Assembly: GCF_036188265.1 (NCBI RefSeq)
Contig: NZ_CP108093.1
Location: 7,272,921-7,336,920, forward strand
DNA: 64,000 nt
From: Streptomyces sp. NBC_00247
GTDB lineage: Bacteria; Actinomycetota; Actinomycetes; Streptomycetales; Streptomycetaceae
Direction of reading: 5' to 3'
Shown: one piece after another, positions 16,573-25,057 of the stretch
Layout: the number at the start of each line of letters is the position of its first letter
Position numbering within the stretch: the first letter of the stretch is position 1
The notes under the pieces: generated by a model
What the model was told of the DNA's origin: nothing
Database searches by the model: none
The model's input: only the letters and a program-made list of their open reading frames with translations
Translations under genes and position numbers: made by a program

Positions 16573-17424
16573 ATGACGACCGCCTCCCCGTCCTCCGCCG
16601 CACAAGCCGCGCGTACGGCTCTCGCCCAACGCCTGGTGGGCCTGCGCAAGGACGCCGGCCTCAAGTCGTTCGAGGTGGCCAACCGGTGCGGCTGGCACAA
16701 ATCCAAGACCTCCCGCATCGAGAACGGCCGCGCCCTCCCCTCGGACGCCGACATCCGCGCCTGGTGCCACGCCTGCGACGCCGACGAGCACACCGCCGAC
16801 CTCATCGCCGCCTCCCGCACCGCCGACGAGATGTACCAGGAATGGCGGCGCCTGCACCGCAACGGCATCGCCACCGCCCAGAAAGCCGCCGTCCCGCTCT
16901 ACCAGCGCACCGGCCTCTTCCGCGTCTACTGCTCCAACGTGATCCCCGGCCTGCTCCAGACCCACCCCTACGCCACCGCCCTCCTCTCCACCATCAGCAC
17001 CTTCCAGGGCACCCCGGACGACGCCGCCGACGCCGCCACCGCCCGCCTGGAACGCTCCCGCGTCATCTACGACGGCCGCCACCGCTTCGTCCTCCTCGCC
17101 GAGGAAGCCGTCCTGCGCTACCGGATCGGCGACCCCGGCGTCATGGCCGGACAGCTCGGCAAGCTCCTGGAGCTGATGTCGCTGCCCTCCGTCGCCTTCG
17201 GCATCATCCCGCTCACCGCAACCCGGCACATCTGGCCACTGGAGACGTTCATGGTCTTCGACACCGACCGCGTCCTGGTCGAAACCCTCACCGCCGAGAT
17301 CGCCGTCACCCGCCCCACCGAAATCGCCACCTACGCCAAGGCATTCGGCGAACTCCAGCAACTGGCCGTCTTCGGGGCACCGGCACGCACCCTGATCCTC
17401 ACCGCGATCGACGCCCTCGAGTGA
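16573..17424 (+). CDS. XRE-family regulator with DUF5753 domain
   Basis: The 283-residue product has an N-terminal lambda-repressor-like HTH (LAQRLVGLRKDAGLKSFEVA, WHKSKTSRIENGRALP; about residues 16-75) and a C-terminal DUF5753 domain (YQRTGLFRVYCSNVIPGLLQ, then PYATALLS; ALERS-like TARLERSRVIYD; FGIIPLTA). This is the most abundant class of Streptomyces regulators and typically pairs with small acidic partner proteins encoded next door. It follows the DUF6879 gene by 27 bp. Confidence 0.92.
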   Translation: MTTASPSSAAQAARTALAQRLVGLRKDAGLKSFEVANRCGWHKSKTSRIENGRALPSDADIRAWCHACDADEHTADLIAASRTADEMYQEWRRLHRNGIATAQKAAVPLYQRTGLFRVYCSNVIPGLLQTHPYATALLSTISTFQGTPDDAADAATARLERSRVIYDGRHRFVLLAEEAVLRYRIGDPGVMAGQLGKLLELMSLPSVAFGIIPLTATRHIWPLETFMVFDTDRVLVETLTAEIAVTRPTEIATYAKAFGELQQLAVFGAPARTLILTAIDALE

Positions 17425-17519
17425 AATCCCGCAACAACGCGCAACTACCTTGAGCCCGCCGCCGAACGGTACGTAGCGTCGAACGACCCACGGTCCACGA
17501 GCTCGAGAGGCGGCGCCCC

Positions 17520-17711
17520 ATGCCCTCATCCCTCCGCACTGCCGCACCCACCGAGGAACCGCAACCCGCCCCCCGGCCGGCCGTCTACGGCGTCCCCTCC
17601 CCGGCCCTGCTCGCCCGCGCCCACCGCGGCTACGCCCGGTTCCTCGACCACGAGTCCGAGTCCGTGGGCCAAGACGACAGGGCCGCGCGCCGCACGGGCA
17701 CCGCGCGGTGA
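17520..17711 (+). CDS. Small hypothetical protein (63 aa)
   Basis: Starts at ATG 17520 after GAGAGGCG. The core AVYGVPSPALLARAHRGYAR is shared with the truncated copy at 5098-5226. The tail is acidic then basic. Its TGA overlaps the GTG of the next gene (GTGA), so the two are translated together. Function unknown. Confidence 0.65.
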   Translation: MPSSLRTAAPTEEPQPAPRPAVYGVPSPALLARAHRGYARFLDHESESVGQDDRAARRTGTAR

Positions 17712-18148
17712 CCGCCGGCCTCCCGTCGGACGAGGCTCCGGCCCCGCCGCCGTCGCGTCCCAGCACGCACACGGTCCTGTACGACCCGGACGGACTGCTC
17801 GAAGCTGGGCTCCCGCTCGACCGGCAGCCCTACGAGAGCCTCATCAAGGCCGTCCTCGCCTGGACCTGCCCCGACACACTCGCGATCCGCGACTACCACC
17901 AGATCGCCCTCCAGCTCACCGGCCACGCCCGCGCCGTTGCCGCCGAGCTCCGCCACCAGGCCGACCGACTTCCCCAGAGCAGCGGGCCCCGGGCGCTCGC
18001 CGACCTCGTCCTGCGCGAGGCGGAAGAACAGCTGTCCCCGCTGCCCGCGGGCACCATGAGCTGCGTCCAGGCCCGCGCCCGCACCGTCCGCGCCCTCTAC
18101 GAACGCCTGGACCGCGTTGTGACGGACTCCTCGACGGCCCCGACCTGA
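17708..18148 (+). CDS. DUF6415-like protein
   Basis: The 146-residue helical protein resembles DUF6415 proteins of Streptomyces: YESLIKAVLAWTCPDTLAIR, then LTGHARAVAAELRHQADRLP, LADLVLREAEEQLSPLPAGT and ARTVRALYERLDRV. The GTG start overlaps the stop of the preceding small gene. Members often lie beside XRE/DUF5753 regulators; none has a settled function. Confidence 0.7.
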   Translation: MTAGLPSDEAPAPPPSRPSTHTVLYDPDGLLEAGLPLDRQPYESLIKAVLAWTCPDTLAIRDYHQIALQLTGHARAVAAELRHQADRLPQSSGPRALADLVLREAEEQLSPLPAGTMSCVQARARTVRALYERLDRVVTDSSTAPT

Positions 18149-18191
18149 TGAGGGAAACCACTTCATCCGGGGCGCAGCACCATGGTGAGCG

Positions 18192-18257
18192 CGCGGAGCT
18201 CGTGGTGAGGTCCCCGGCGACCTCACCACGCCGGTGGAACTCACCACGAGCTCCGCG
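18192..18257. promoter_or_regulatory. Overlapping alternative hairpins
   Basis: GTGGTGAG at 18202-18209 can pair with CTCACCAC at 18222-18229 (11-bp stem 18202-18212 / 18219-18229) or with the identical CTCACCAC at 18240-18247 (18-bp stem 18192-18209 / 18240-18257). The two stems are mutually exclusive. It lies 44 bp after the DUF6415-like gene and may be a terminator; the switch-like geometry is what stands out. Confidence 0.5.
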
Positions 18258-18669
18258 TCGACAGCCGGCCGCGAGGTTCCGGCCCCAACCCCGTGGGACG
18301 GGACGGCGACGCTTCGCCGGGCAGTCGCCACCCGCGTCCCAGCACCGACTCCGGCCACGGCCACGCGGCGGCGTAGCACCATCGGATGCATCTAGGGTTG
18401 CACTATCTGTTGCGCCATCCCGAAGCGATGCCCTGACTTGGTGCAGGTCAGAGGCGGGATGGACGGTGGTGAGTGGTCAGACTTCCCCTCGTTCCCCGGG
18501 CCTGGCGCTGGATGGTGGGCGGGAGCGGGCAAGGAGAGGTCGGGGAAGCGGGCTGCGCTGCGCTGGGCCGGGAGCCGGGCGACGGCTCGGGGCCGCCGCC
18601 GTAGAGAGGGCACACCGCTGAAGGACAGCTGTCCCAGCCTGGACGGCCCCGGTCGTAGGCTCTAGAGAC
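18258..18669. other. No gene recognised
   Basis: About 410 bp with only composition-driven open frames on both strands and no recognisable product. Confidence 0.4.
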
Positions 18670-18783
18670 GTGAGCACCCAGACCGGCCCCTGCGCCCGCT
18701 GCCAGCAGCCCACCCACCGCTACGGGCACGAAGGCAACCCGCTTTCTCTCGGGGTGGATCAGCTGTTGCGTGACGTTGCGTGA
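18670..18783 (+). CDS. Small CxxC peptide, probable remnant
   Basis: GTG 18670 opens a 37-codon frame beginning with STQTGPCARCQQPTHRYGHE and ending VDQLLRDVA. The C-x-x-C plus THRYG pattern resembles one end of zinc-ribbon proteins common on Streptomyces plasmids, but the second C-x-x-C is missing. It could be a truncated gene. Confidence 0.3.
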   Translation: MSTQTGPCARCQQPTHRYGHEGNPLSLGVDQLLRDVA

Positions 18784-18923
18784 CCTGGGCGTGTGGACCT
18801 TCCGAGGCTCGTTCTCGGGGGGACGTGGCTCCGCGGCGGGCTGTTGCAGGACTCTAGGAGTTGTTGATGTGAGCCCGCTGGCGACGACGGTGCTGATATC
18901 CGTTCAGTCAACCCACGAACGGT

Positions 18924-18960
18924 TGGCCCGCACGTCCTGGTGTGCTGGACGTGCGGGCCA
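18924..18960. terminator. Strong terminator after the P450-peptide operon
   Basis: A perfect 14-bp GC-rich stem (TGGCCCGCACGTCC at 18924-18937 with its complement at 18947-18960) and nine-base loop lies 15 bp after the stop of the minus-strand peptide gene. Its position closes the P450-peptide transcription unit. Confidence 0.8.
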
Positions 18961-18975
18961 CTCAGGGCGCACTGG

Positions 18976-19056
18976 CTACTCGGCCCAGTGCATGCCCCAG
19001 CCCTCCCAGAATGACGCGGGTGCAGTGCTGAGGATGCGTCGGATGGCAGCGATCAT
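18976..19056 (-). CDS. Candidate RiPP precursor peptide (26 aa, Trp-rich)
   Basis: A 27-codon frame begins MIAAIRRILSTAPAS and ends FWEGWGMHWAE. Three Trp residues (17, 20, 24), a Phe and a His crowd the C-terminal 11 residues after a basic, hydrophobic N-terminal part, the layout of a leader followed by an aromatic core. A near-ideal ribosome site (GAGAGGAGGTGG) lies about ten bases before the ATG, only 35 bp after the P450 stop, and a 14-bp terminator stem follows 15 bp after the peptide stop. P450-modified RiPPs such as tryptorubin-type atropopeptides, cittilins and biarylitides are made by cross-linking aromatic side chains of short peptides encoded beside a P450. That this peptide is such a substrate is inference; I do not recognise the core sequence. 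Confidence 0.65.
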   Translation of the reverse strand: MIAAIRRILSTAPASFWEGWGMHWAE

Positions 19057-19091
19057 GATGATTCCACCTCCTCTCGGGTGTTGTAGGGATG

Positions 19092-20222
19092 TCAGCGAGT
19101 GGGGTCTCGCTGAAGTTCGAAGGCGCGGGGAACGGCGCTGTCTGTGACATGGGGGCGCATGGTGGCGCGGTGGACCGAAAGGCGGCTGCCGTTGGTCAGG
19201 GCGGTCAGGGCTTCGGTGATCAGGGTGTGTGCGACCGCGGCGCCGGCACAGGTGAAGGGTCCGGCACTGAAGGGCAGGTAGGGGCCGTGCTCCCCGGCTT
19301 CACCCCAGCGTTCAGGTCGGAACTCCCCGGGCTTGCTCCAGTGCTGCTGGTCGTGGTGGAGCAAGTAAGGACTGACGGAGAGAACGGTGCCGGGCTGGAA
19401 CGCGGTCCCGCCGTACTCGGCAGTCTGGGGAACGCGGCGACCTACCATCCAGACGACCGGGCGGTGGCGGGCCGCTTCACGCGCCATCCAGTCCGTAGGC
19501 CACGGCCACGACGAGCCCGGCCGATGGTGCACACACGCCTGAAGCAGCGCCCACGCCACCGCGTAGCCGACGGTTCCCACGATCGAACGGGCCAGCAGCA
19601 AATACGCCGACGCCGCACCCTGGTCGGTGACCTCAGCGGGGCACGCGCCAAGGACCGCGTCCAGTACGTCCCGCGGCGGGCCCGGGGGGATGCCTTCGGC
19701 CCGACGTTGCGCGACGTGTTCGATCGCCGCGGCCCTCCGTTTGGGACGCAGCATCTCTGCCCGCACTCGGTTGCGCATGTGGGGTGAGCGCATCATGCCG
19801 ATCTGCACGTTCCGCTCCTGCAGCCGGCGCAACGTGGGCGCGGCAGCGGGGTACAAGAGGAGGCTGGCCGTGGCTCGCTGGACAAGTTCGAGACCAGTGC
19901 GGGGCCATGCACTGACGACAGGCAGTTCAGCTACCGCCCGGGCCATGGCCTCGCGATAGGCGGGGAGGTAATCGCGCACCGTGTTGCGCACCGCTCGGCC
20001 GACGCCGATCTGGGTATCCCGAGAAGGGAGCATGTCCCCGAAGAAGCCTGCCATCCCGCTGTTGAAGACCGGGTCACGCAGCACCGTCATCGCCAGGTCC
20101 GTGTCACGCACACACCAGGCGCCCCACGGGAGGCGGAACACGTCGGTCGGACTGCGGCGGGCGAAATCCTCGACGAACCCCAAAGGGTCCCGCCGGAACC
20201 GGCTCATCTCTCTCACGCTCAC
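19092..20222 (-). CDS. Cytochrome P450, candidate RiPP-tailoring enzyme
   Basis: The 376-residue product has the P450 landmarks in order: the K-helix ExxR (EAAR in MAREAARHRPVVW, about residue 246), the FRPERW segment, and the heme-ligand loop PFSAGPFTCAGAAVA (F-x-x-G-x-x-x-C-x-G, Cys ligand about residue 329). It is short for a P450 but complete, and starts at GTG 20222 after GGGGGAAGGA. No ferredoxin or reductase gene is adjacent, as is usual for Streptomyces P450s. The only gene downstream before a strong terminator is the 26-residue Trp-rich peptide, so the enzyme is most simply explained as catalysing oxidative C-C or C-N bonds between its aromatic residues. A solitary detoxification or secondary-metabolite P450 is the alternative. 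Confidence 0.9.
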   Translation of the reverse strand: MSVREMSRFRRDPLGFVEDFARRSPTDVFRLPWGAWCVRDTDLAMTVLRDPVFNSGMAGFFGDMLPSRDTQIGVGRAVRNTVRDYLPAYREAMARAVAELPVVSAWPRTGLELVQRATASLLLYPAAAPTLRRLQERNVQIGMMRSPHMRNRVRAEMLRPKRRAAAIEHVAQRRAEGIPPGPPRDVLDAVLGACPAEVTDQGAASAYLLLARSIVGTVGYAVAWALLQACVHHRPGSSWPWPTDWMAREAARHRPVVWMVGRRVPQTAEYGGTAFQPGTVLSVSPYLLHHDQQHWSKPGEFRPERWGEAGEHGPYLPFSAGPFTCAGAAVAHTLITEALTALTNGSRLSVHRATMRPHVTDSAVPRAFELQRDPTR

Positions 20223-20646
20223 CGCAGGTCCTTCCCCCGAGGGCCGACACAGGGCGGCATGCCGCCCCAGTGGTCGATCACTTCATGTCATCGACACATA
20301 CAGAGCGTGACAGCACGGGACCGGTGCGCGGAAGACTCACCAAAGATCACCACCCGGACGAGGGGCACATCACGACCCAAACCCAAAGCTCGCCGCGCCA
20401 AGAGGTACAACAGCGCACAAGACAGCGGCCTGCCGATTTCACCTCCGAGTGGCCGCTCCCAAGACCCGATAGGAACGCGCCCCGGCTGCCCGCGCCCAAG
20501 CCGCCGTACGGCCAGCGACGCCCGGAGGTAGCGCCACCACACGTGTTGCGTTCGGAACACGGCCTTCATCCGGCGCTGAGCTGCGCGAACCTGCCAGACT
20601 CGATCTCATGCAACAGGCCCGAGCCCCAGAGAACCCGCTGTGCTCT

Positions 20647-20775
20647 TCATGCCGCGCTCAGCTCCCGGACCGGAAGCCCTCGACGGTCTGAGCGAGCCCA
20701 GGCCCGCCACTCACCGTGCAGCTGATCGTTCAACGCGGCGGCCTTGTCCGGGCTGAGTACCTCGCCGTACCGCAC
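20647..20775 (-). CDS. Possible small protein (42 aa)
   Basis: GTG 20775, 15 bases after GGAGG, opens a frame MRYGEVLSPDKAAALNDQLH then GEWRAWARSDRRGLPVRELS. The helical, charged composition looks protein-like, but there is no family match I recognise and the ribosome spacing is long. It is upstream of the P450 on the same strand with about 420 bp between them. Confidence 0.3.
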   Translation of the reverse strand: MRYGEVLSPDKAAALNDQLHGEWRAWARSDRRGLPVRELSAA

Positions 20776-21072
20776 TGCTCATCCAGTATTCCTCCGGAAC
20801 GATGACGACGACGAATACGGCGGCGGTTACCGGGAGCACCCAGAGCGGGCCTGGAAGGCGGAAGGCTGGCTGTCCACGACGCAGGAGGGCACCGTGCGCT
20901 GCGTCCGGCACCGCGCACCCTCGCTCCGAGTACGAACGTCTGGACCGCCTGGAGGCACCCCGACCCGGCTGCCGGAGGGTGCAACACCGCATCGCGTTTC
21001 ACCCCTGACCTGCCAGTTCGCGCGCTTCCCAGCTTCCAGGAGCGGTGTTGCACCACCGCGTTGCAGTCACCA
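20776..21072. other. No gene recognised
   Basis: About 300 bp between the small frame at 20647-20775 and the terminator of the helicase gene. A minus-strand frame includes a short hydrophobic stretch but has no ribosome site. Confidence 0.35.
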
Positions 21073-21117
21073 CGTACGAGACCCCGGGCCCTGATAGCAG
21101 GCCCGAGGTCTCGTACG
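21073..21117. terminator. Terminator of the helicase gene
   Basis: Stem 21073-21090 / 21100-21117 (18 bp, one mismatch, CGTACGAGACC at its base) with a nine-base loop, 15 bp beyond the stop of the minus-strand helicase. Confidence 0.75.
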
Positions 21118-21132
21118 GCGGCGGGGGAGCCG

Positions 21133-24048
21133 TCAGAAGTCGTCTCCGTAGCCGTCCCGGTCGGAGGGCGGTCCGAGTCGCTGGATGAGATCACAGGTGC
21201 AGGTTCCGCCCTCGTACAGTTCCCCGTCGCACTCTTCGTGGTGCTCGCGCACCGCCCGCTTCGCCGGGGACGCCGCCTGCGCGGGCTGCGGGGGCTGCGG
21301 GGGCTGCGGGGGCTGCGGGGGCTGCGGGGCGGGCGGCTCCGGGGCGCCGGCCTCGGCGGCCGGGGCCGGGCCCGCCCACTCCATGCCGAGCGCGGCGAGG
21401 GCGGCGCGCTGCTCCGTGGTGAGCTTGTCGCGTCTCGACTTGGTGTTCGACAGCCACACCCCCAGTTTCACCGGCACCGTCTGGCCGTCGACTACGACGT
21501 CCACCACCGCGCCGCGCGGGACGGGCCGCTGCCCTTCCTCCACCCACTGCGCCAGGGCTGCCAGGCCCCGCTGGAACGCCTGCTCCGCCTTGCTCCCCGC
21601 CCTCTTCGGGCCCTTGAGTGCGGCGGCCAGCGCCGGACGGAGCTCCGCCGGGGCGATGGCCACGGGGAGGGGCGCGCCCCGCACGCCCAGCGCCTCCAGG
21701 CGCTCGCGCTGCTCGGGCATCAGCTGCGCCCACGTGCCGGGTTCCTGCTGCCGCCACCGCCACGTCCCGATGTCGTCGCCCTCGAACGTGATGCCGGGCG
21801 CGATGTAGGGCAGGTGGCCGTCGGCGTCGACCAGGTCGGCGAGCGCCCGGTAGTGGCGCTGCCAGCTCAGCGGCCACGGGCAGTTCCAGTCCGGGTCGAC
21901 CGCCGCCAGCTGCTCCGCGCGCTCCGCCGCACGCTTCGGGTCCTTCCCCAGGCCGCCCTTGCGGCGCAGGTTGGCCATGTGCTGCCCGATGGGCACCATC
22001 GCCTCCCCTTCACCCCACACTGCGTCCTGACGCGGCGCGAGGTGCCCGGTGGCCCGCCGGTACGACCGCAGGGCGGCCAGCTTGGCCTCCCACGCCTCTT
22101 CACCCGGCTCCCAGAGCATCCCGGCCTCCGGGGCATCCAGCAGCGTCTTGCGCCGCTCCTCGAGTTCGCCGGCGCGCAAGGCCTTGCGCTGCTGGTGCAC
22201 CCACCGCCCCAGAGGGAAGTCCTTCGTGACGCCGACCTCGACCTCCACGTCGTACGGGACGGCGAAGACGCCGGTGATGCCGTTCTCCGCCCGCCAGCGG
22301 ATGAGGGCCTGGTAGCCCTCCAGCCACACCAGGGACTCCGGCCGGTACACCCGTGTACGGAGGAACGCCGCGATGGTGGCGGCGTCGCGCGGGCTGGAGA
22401 AGTGCAGCAGGGTCGCTTCGGCGGCGGCCTGCGTGTCGTCGTCCTCCTGGTCCTCGCCCTCGCCCGCGCCGCCGGCCCCGACGATCCGCCCCTCCTCATC
22501 GCGCTGGACGTGGACCTTGCGCTTGCCGCTGGTGAGCGCGCGGGAGGCGAGCTGCTCGACCAGGCGCTCGTCGTGGCTGCGCAGGCCCTGGAGGACCGCC
22601 ACGAGCGGCCTGAAGCTCGCGGAGGCCACCATGTCCGTCGGGTCCTCGTTGGGCTCCAGGAAGACCGGCACGATGATCCTGGCGACCTTCGTGCTGCCGT
22701 CGCGGTTGAGCCGGAGCGCGCGGCCGATGTTCTGCACGATCTCCACCTGGGAGCCGCGGGTGTCCGCGAAGCAGACGGCTTCCACGCCCCGCTCGCCCGT
22801 GATGTCGACGCCTTCCCCGAGGACGCGAACGCTGGCGAGGAACGCCCGGTGGACCCGGCGTCCGGCCGCGTCGATGCCGTTGGCGAACTGGTGCAGCGCC
22901 TCGCGGCGTTCGGCGACGAGGTGGTCGCCGCACAGCCACGCGGACCAGACACGGTCCGGGGGTACGTGGCGGCCGGCCTCCAGCTCGTAGAACTCCGCGT
23001 CGATGGAGGAGGCGGGGAGCTTGTCGGCGGCGGCCAGGTCGGCGTCGGAGGCGTCGTTCATGTACAGCGCGGCCGCGGTCTCGGGCAGCTTGTCCGCGAA
23101 TGCGCGGGCCTCTTCGACCTTCTGGTGGAACGTCATGACCGTACGCAGGTTGTACGCCGCGGCGTGCTCCAGGAGCGCGGTCTGCAACAGGGCCAGGCGC
23201 CGGCCGCGCCGGGCTTCCTCCGACTCCCCGAGGACGGGGGAGGGGTCGCGGATTTCCAGGACGTCGATCTCGAACCCGGCGAGGATCTCCCGCTCGATCG
23301 CCTCGCTCAGCCCGAGCTCCGCGAGCCACGCGCCGTACGTGCCGTCCGGGTCGTCGGCCATGCTCGCGATCTCCGCCTCCTGGCCGCCGTTGCCCCTCTG
23401 CGGGCTGGCCGCGGCGAGGATGCGCGGGGTCGCGGTGAGGTAGAGCCGGAAGTCCGCCGGGATCCGGGCGTTGTCATGGATCGCCGCCCACGGACGGCCA
23501 AGATCACCAGCAGTTCCGTGGGCCTCATCCACGATCGCGAGGTCGAACCCGTCCATGCGCTGCCCGTACAACCGCTCTCCGCCCGCGAGCGCGGACTCCA
23601 GCGGCCCGCGAACCTTCCGCTGCTCCGCAGGTGCGGTGATGTCCTCACGGTCCACGAGAGAGGCGTACGTGGCGAACACGACAACCGGCCCGTGCCCGGC
23701 CCACAGCGCGAGCTGGATCGGGTTCGTGGTGGTCTGTACCCCGAGCTCGTTCAGCACCGCGTCGTTCTCCAGGGAGCACACCGCGACCATGGGGGCCCGG
23801 TGGCCCACCGCCCGCCACGCCTGGGCGGTCTGCGCGAGCAGGTCCAGCGTGGGCACGGTCACGAGGATCCGGCCGTCCGCGAACGACTCCAGCGCGCACG
23901 CGGCGGCCGTGATCGTCTTGCCCGACCCGGTCGCGGACACGATCGTGCCCCGGGCACCCTGCGGGGGCACCGATGACCTTGCAGGGAAGCCCACCCACTT
24001 CCGGAAGGCCGCTTTCTGGTCTGCCTGGTGTTCGCGGAGCCTGATCAC
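21133..24048 (-). CDS. Telomere-type DEAD/DEAH helicase with helicase-associated repeats
   Basis: The 971-residue product has superfamily 2 motifs: Walker A SATGSGKTITAAA, DEAH box AIVDEAHGTAG, LTATPRIL, and a C-terminal RecA-like domain with IGRALRLN. Further C-terminal are repeats of the helicase-associated type (QALIRWRAENGI; WEAKLAALRSYRRATGHLAP; WQRHYRALADLVDADGHLP; WLSNTKSRRDKL) and a Pro-Gln tail (repeated PQP encoded by a 9-bp tandem repeat around 21289-21335). The GTG at 24048 follows AAGGAG and sits directly after the stop of the zinc-finger gene, so the two are coupled. Such helicases are hallmark genes of Streptomyces telomere-proximal DNA (TtrA-like). A paralogue is at 60372-62885. 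Confidence 0.92.
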   Translation of the reverse strand: MIRLREHQADQKAAFRKWVGFPARSSVPPQGARGTIVSATGSGKTITAAACALESFADGRILVTVPTLDLLAQTAQAWRAVGHRAPMVAVCSLENDAVLNELGVQTTTNPIQLALWAGHGPVVVFATYASLVDREDITAPAEQRKVRGPLESALAGGERLYGQRMDGFDLAIVDEAHGTAGDLGRPWAAIHDNARIPADFRLYLTATPRILAAASPQRGNGGQEAEIASMADDPDGTYGAWLAELGLSEAIEREILAGFEIDVLEIRDPSPVLGESEEARRGRRLALLQTALLEHAAAYNLRTVMTFHQKVEEARAFADKLPETAAALYMNDASDADLAAADKLPASSIDAEFYELEAGRHVPPDRVWSAWLCGDHLVAERREALHQFANGIDAAGRRVHRAFLASVRVLGEGVDITGERGVEAVCFADTRGSQVEIVQNIGRALRLNRDGSTKVARIIVPVFLEPNEDPTDMVASASFRPLVAVLQGLRSHDERLVEQLASRALTSGKRKVHVQRDEEGRIVGAGGAGEGEDQEDDDTQAAAEATLLHFSSPRDAATIAAFLRTRVYRPESLVWLEGYQALIRWRAENGITGVFAVPYDVEVEVGVTKDFPLGRWVHQQRKALRAGELEERRKTLLDAPEAGMLWEPGEEAWEAKLAALRSYRRATGHLAPRQDAVWGEGEAMVPIGQHMANLRRKGGLGKDPKRAAERAEQLAAVDPDWNCPWPLSWQRHYRALADLVDADGHLPYIAPGITFEGDDIGTWRWRQQEPGTWAQLMPEQRERLEALGVRGAPLPVAIAPAELRPALAAALKGPKRAGSKAEQAFQRGLAALAQWVEEGQRPVPRGAVVDVVVDGQTVPVKLGVWLSNTKSRRDKLTTEQRAALAALGMEWAGPAPAAEAGAPEPPAPQPPQPPQPPQPPQPAQAASPAKRAVREHHEECDGELYEGGTCTCDLIQRLGPPSDRDGYGDDF

Positions 24049-24049
24049 T

Positions 24050-24973
24050 TCAGGCTCCTTGAGAGGTGGCCGGCGGCTGGGGTGCGGTTGGTTCGGGGCT
24101 TGGTGCTGGTTGTTGCTTGCGGCGCCGGCGTAGTTCTCGCTGGGCTTGGGCGCGGGCACATTCGCGGGTGCAGTACTTGATGCCGCTGGTGCGGTACTGG
24201 CCGTATTCGGCGCGGCCGCGCTGGCGTACGAAAGGGCGCCGGCAGGTCTCGTTCGCGCATTCGCGGACGGTGGCGCCTTCGGCCATGTGGTTGTAGAGCT
24301 GGAGGAAGGCCACGGAGTAGATGGTGGGGTGGCGGTCGGCGAGGCCGCCGATGCCGATGCTGAACGGTCGCAGGGCTGCCTGCATCGCGCCTCTCAGCTG
24401 GCTGAGCCGGGTCCACAGGAGGTATTCGGTGAGCACATCGAAGTCTTGTGGCCAACCGTCGTCCCGGTGGGCGTTGTCGGCTCGGAGCTGGGCCAGCCGG
24501 GCTTCGGTGGTCTCGGGGGCGATGAGCCCGTCGAGGCCTCCTTCGCGGCAGCAGGCGAGCCAGGTCGTGACAGCTGTCTGGGCTTCCCGGACGTAGATCT
24601 TGAGGAGGTCTCGGTGCATGCCGGACCCCCCTGTGCCGCCGTTGTCACGTTCTGCGAGTTCCTCCAGCTCGCGCTCTTCGTCCTCGCTCCAGTCGGCTGC
24701 GGCAAGGCCTGTGCCGAAGTCGCAGAACATCCCGTAGGTGCCGATCCAGCCGGCCAGGGTCGGCAGATCGTCGGGATCGAGTTCCATCAGTTCACGCAGG
24801 TAGAAGTCATCGGGAAGTGCGGCCGACTCCCGCACTGCGCGCGGGTCCCGGAGGTCCCACAGGATCCAGTCTCCGTCGACGCGGACACCGGGGACCGGTT
24901 CCAGCGGTGGCGCCGGAACCGGCGCCCCCGGCCAGAGCGTGGGACGAAAGCGTGGGTCAACGTATGCCGCCAT
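24050..24973 (-). CDS. CGNR-like zinc-finger protein
   Basis: The 307-residue protein ends in a zinc-binding module CANETCRRPFVRQRGRAEYG ... YCTRECARAQAQRELRRRRK (C-x4-C, Y-C-x3-C), the pattern of the CGNR/ABATE zinc finger at the C-terminus of putative stress regulators. The N-terminal 240 residues are helical and acidic. It is the first gene of a two-gene unit with the helicase (stop at 24050, helicase start 24048) and is divergent from the nuclease-like gene at 25058. The shared 85-bp intergenic region holds an inverted repeat that could be its own operator. Confidence 0.8.
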   Translation of the reverse strand: MAAYVDPRFRPTLWPGAPVPAPPLEPVPGVRVDGDWILWDLRDPRAVRESAALPDDFYLRELMELDPDDLPTLAGWIGTYGMFCDFGTGLAAADWSEDEERELEELAERDNGGTGGSGMHRDLLKIYVREAQTAVTTWLACCREGGLDGLIAPETTEARLAQLRADNAHRDDGWPQDFDVLTEYLLWTRLSQLRGAMQAALRPFSIGIGGLADRHPTIYSVAFLQLYNHMAEGATVRECANETCRRPFVRQRGRAEYGQYRTSGIKYCTRECARAQAQRELRRRRKQQPAPSPEPTAPQPPATSQGA

Positions 24974-24993
24974 GGCCGCATCCTAACCCCTAC

Positions 24994-25026
24994 GGTGGTA
25001 GCACGAAGCACTCTCGCTTCGTACCA
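24994..25026. promoter_or_regulatory. Imperfect palindrome between divergent genes, candidate operator
   Basis: GTGGTA-GCA-CGAAGC and GCTTCGTACCAC form a 12-bp inverted repeat interrupted by three extra bases, centred between the divergent starts at 24973 and 25058. The position suits an operator for one or both genes. Confidence 0.5.
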
Positions 25027-25057
25027 CTATTCGCGCTGTGGGATCCAAGGGAGAGCA

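Noticed and set aside
18962..19150. 62-residue minus-strand frame covering the same region as the 26-residue peptide
   Set aside because: It is in another frame, overlaps the P450 end, lacks a ribosome site and has no peptide-like layout. The strong ribosome site points to the 26-residue frame.
20219..20281. Alternative short peptide upstream of the P450 (GTG 20281, VIDHWGGMPPCVGPRGKDLR), overlapping the P450 start by GTGA
   Set aside because: It has no ribosome site and only one Trp, and its second half is also the region of the P450 ribosome site. The downstream peptide is far better supported.
21061..23976. Very long open frame opposite the helicase (971 codons)
   Set aside because: It is the shadow of the helicase produced by high-GC codon use; the protein has no recognisable motifs while the minus strand carries all helicase motifs.
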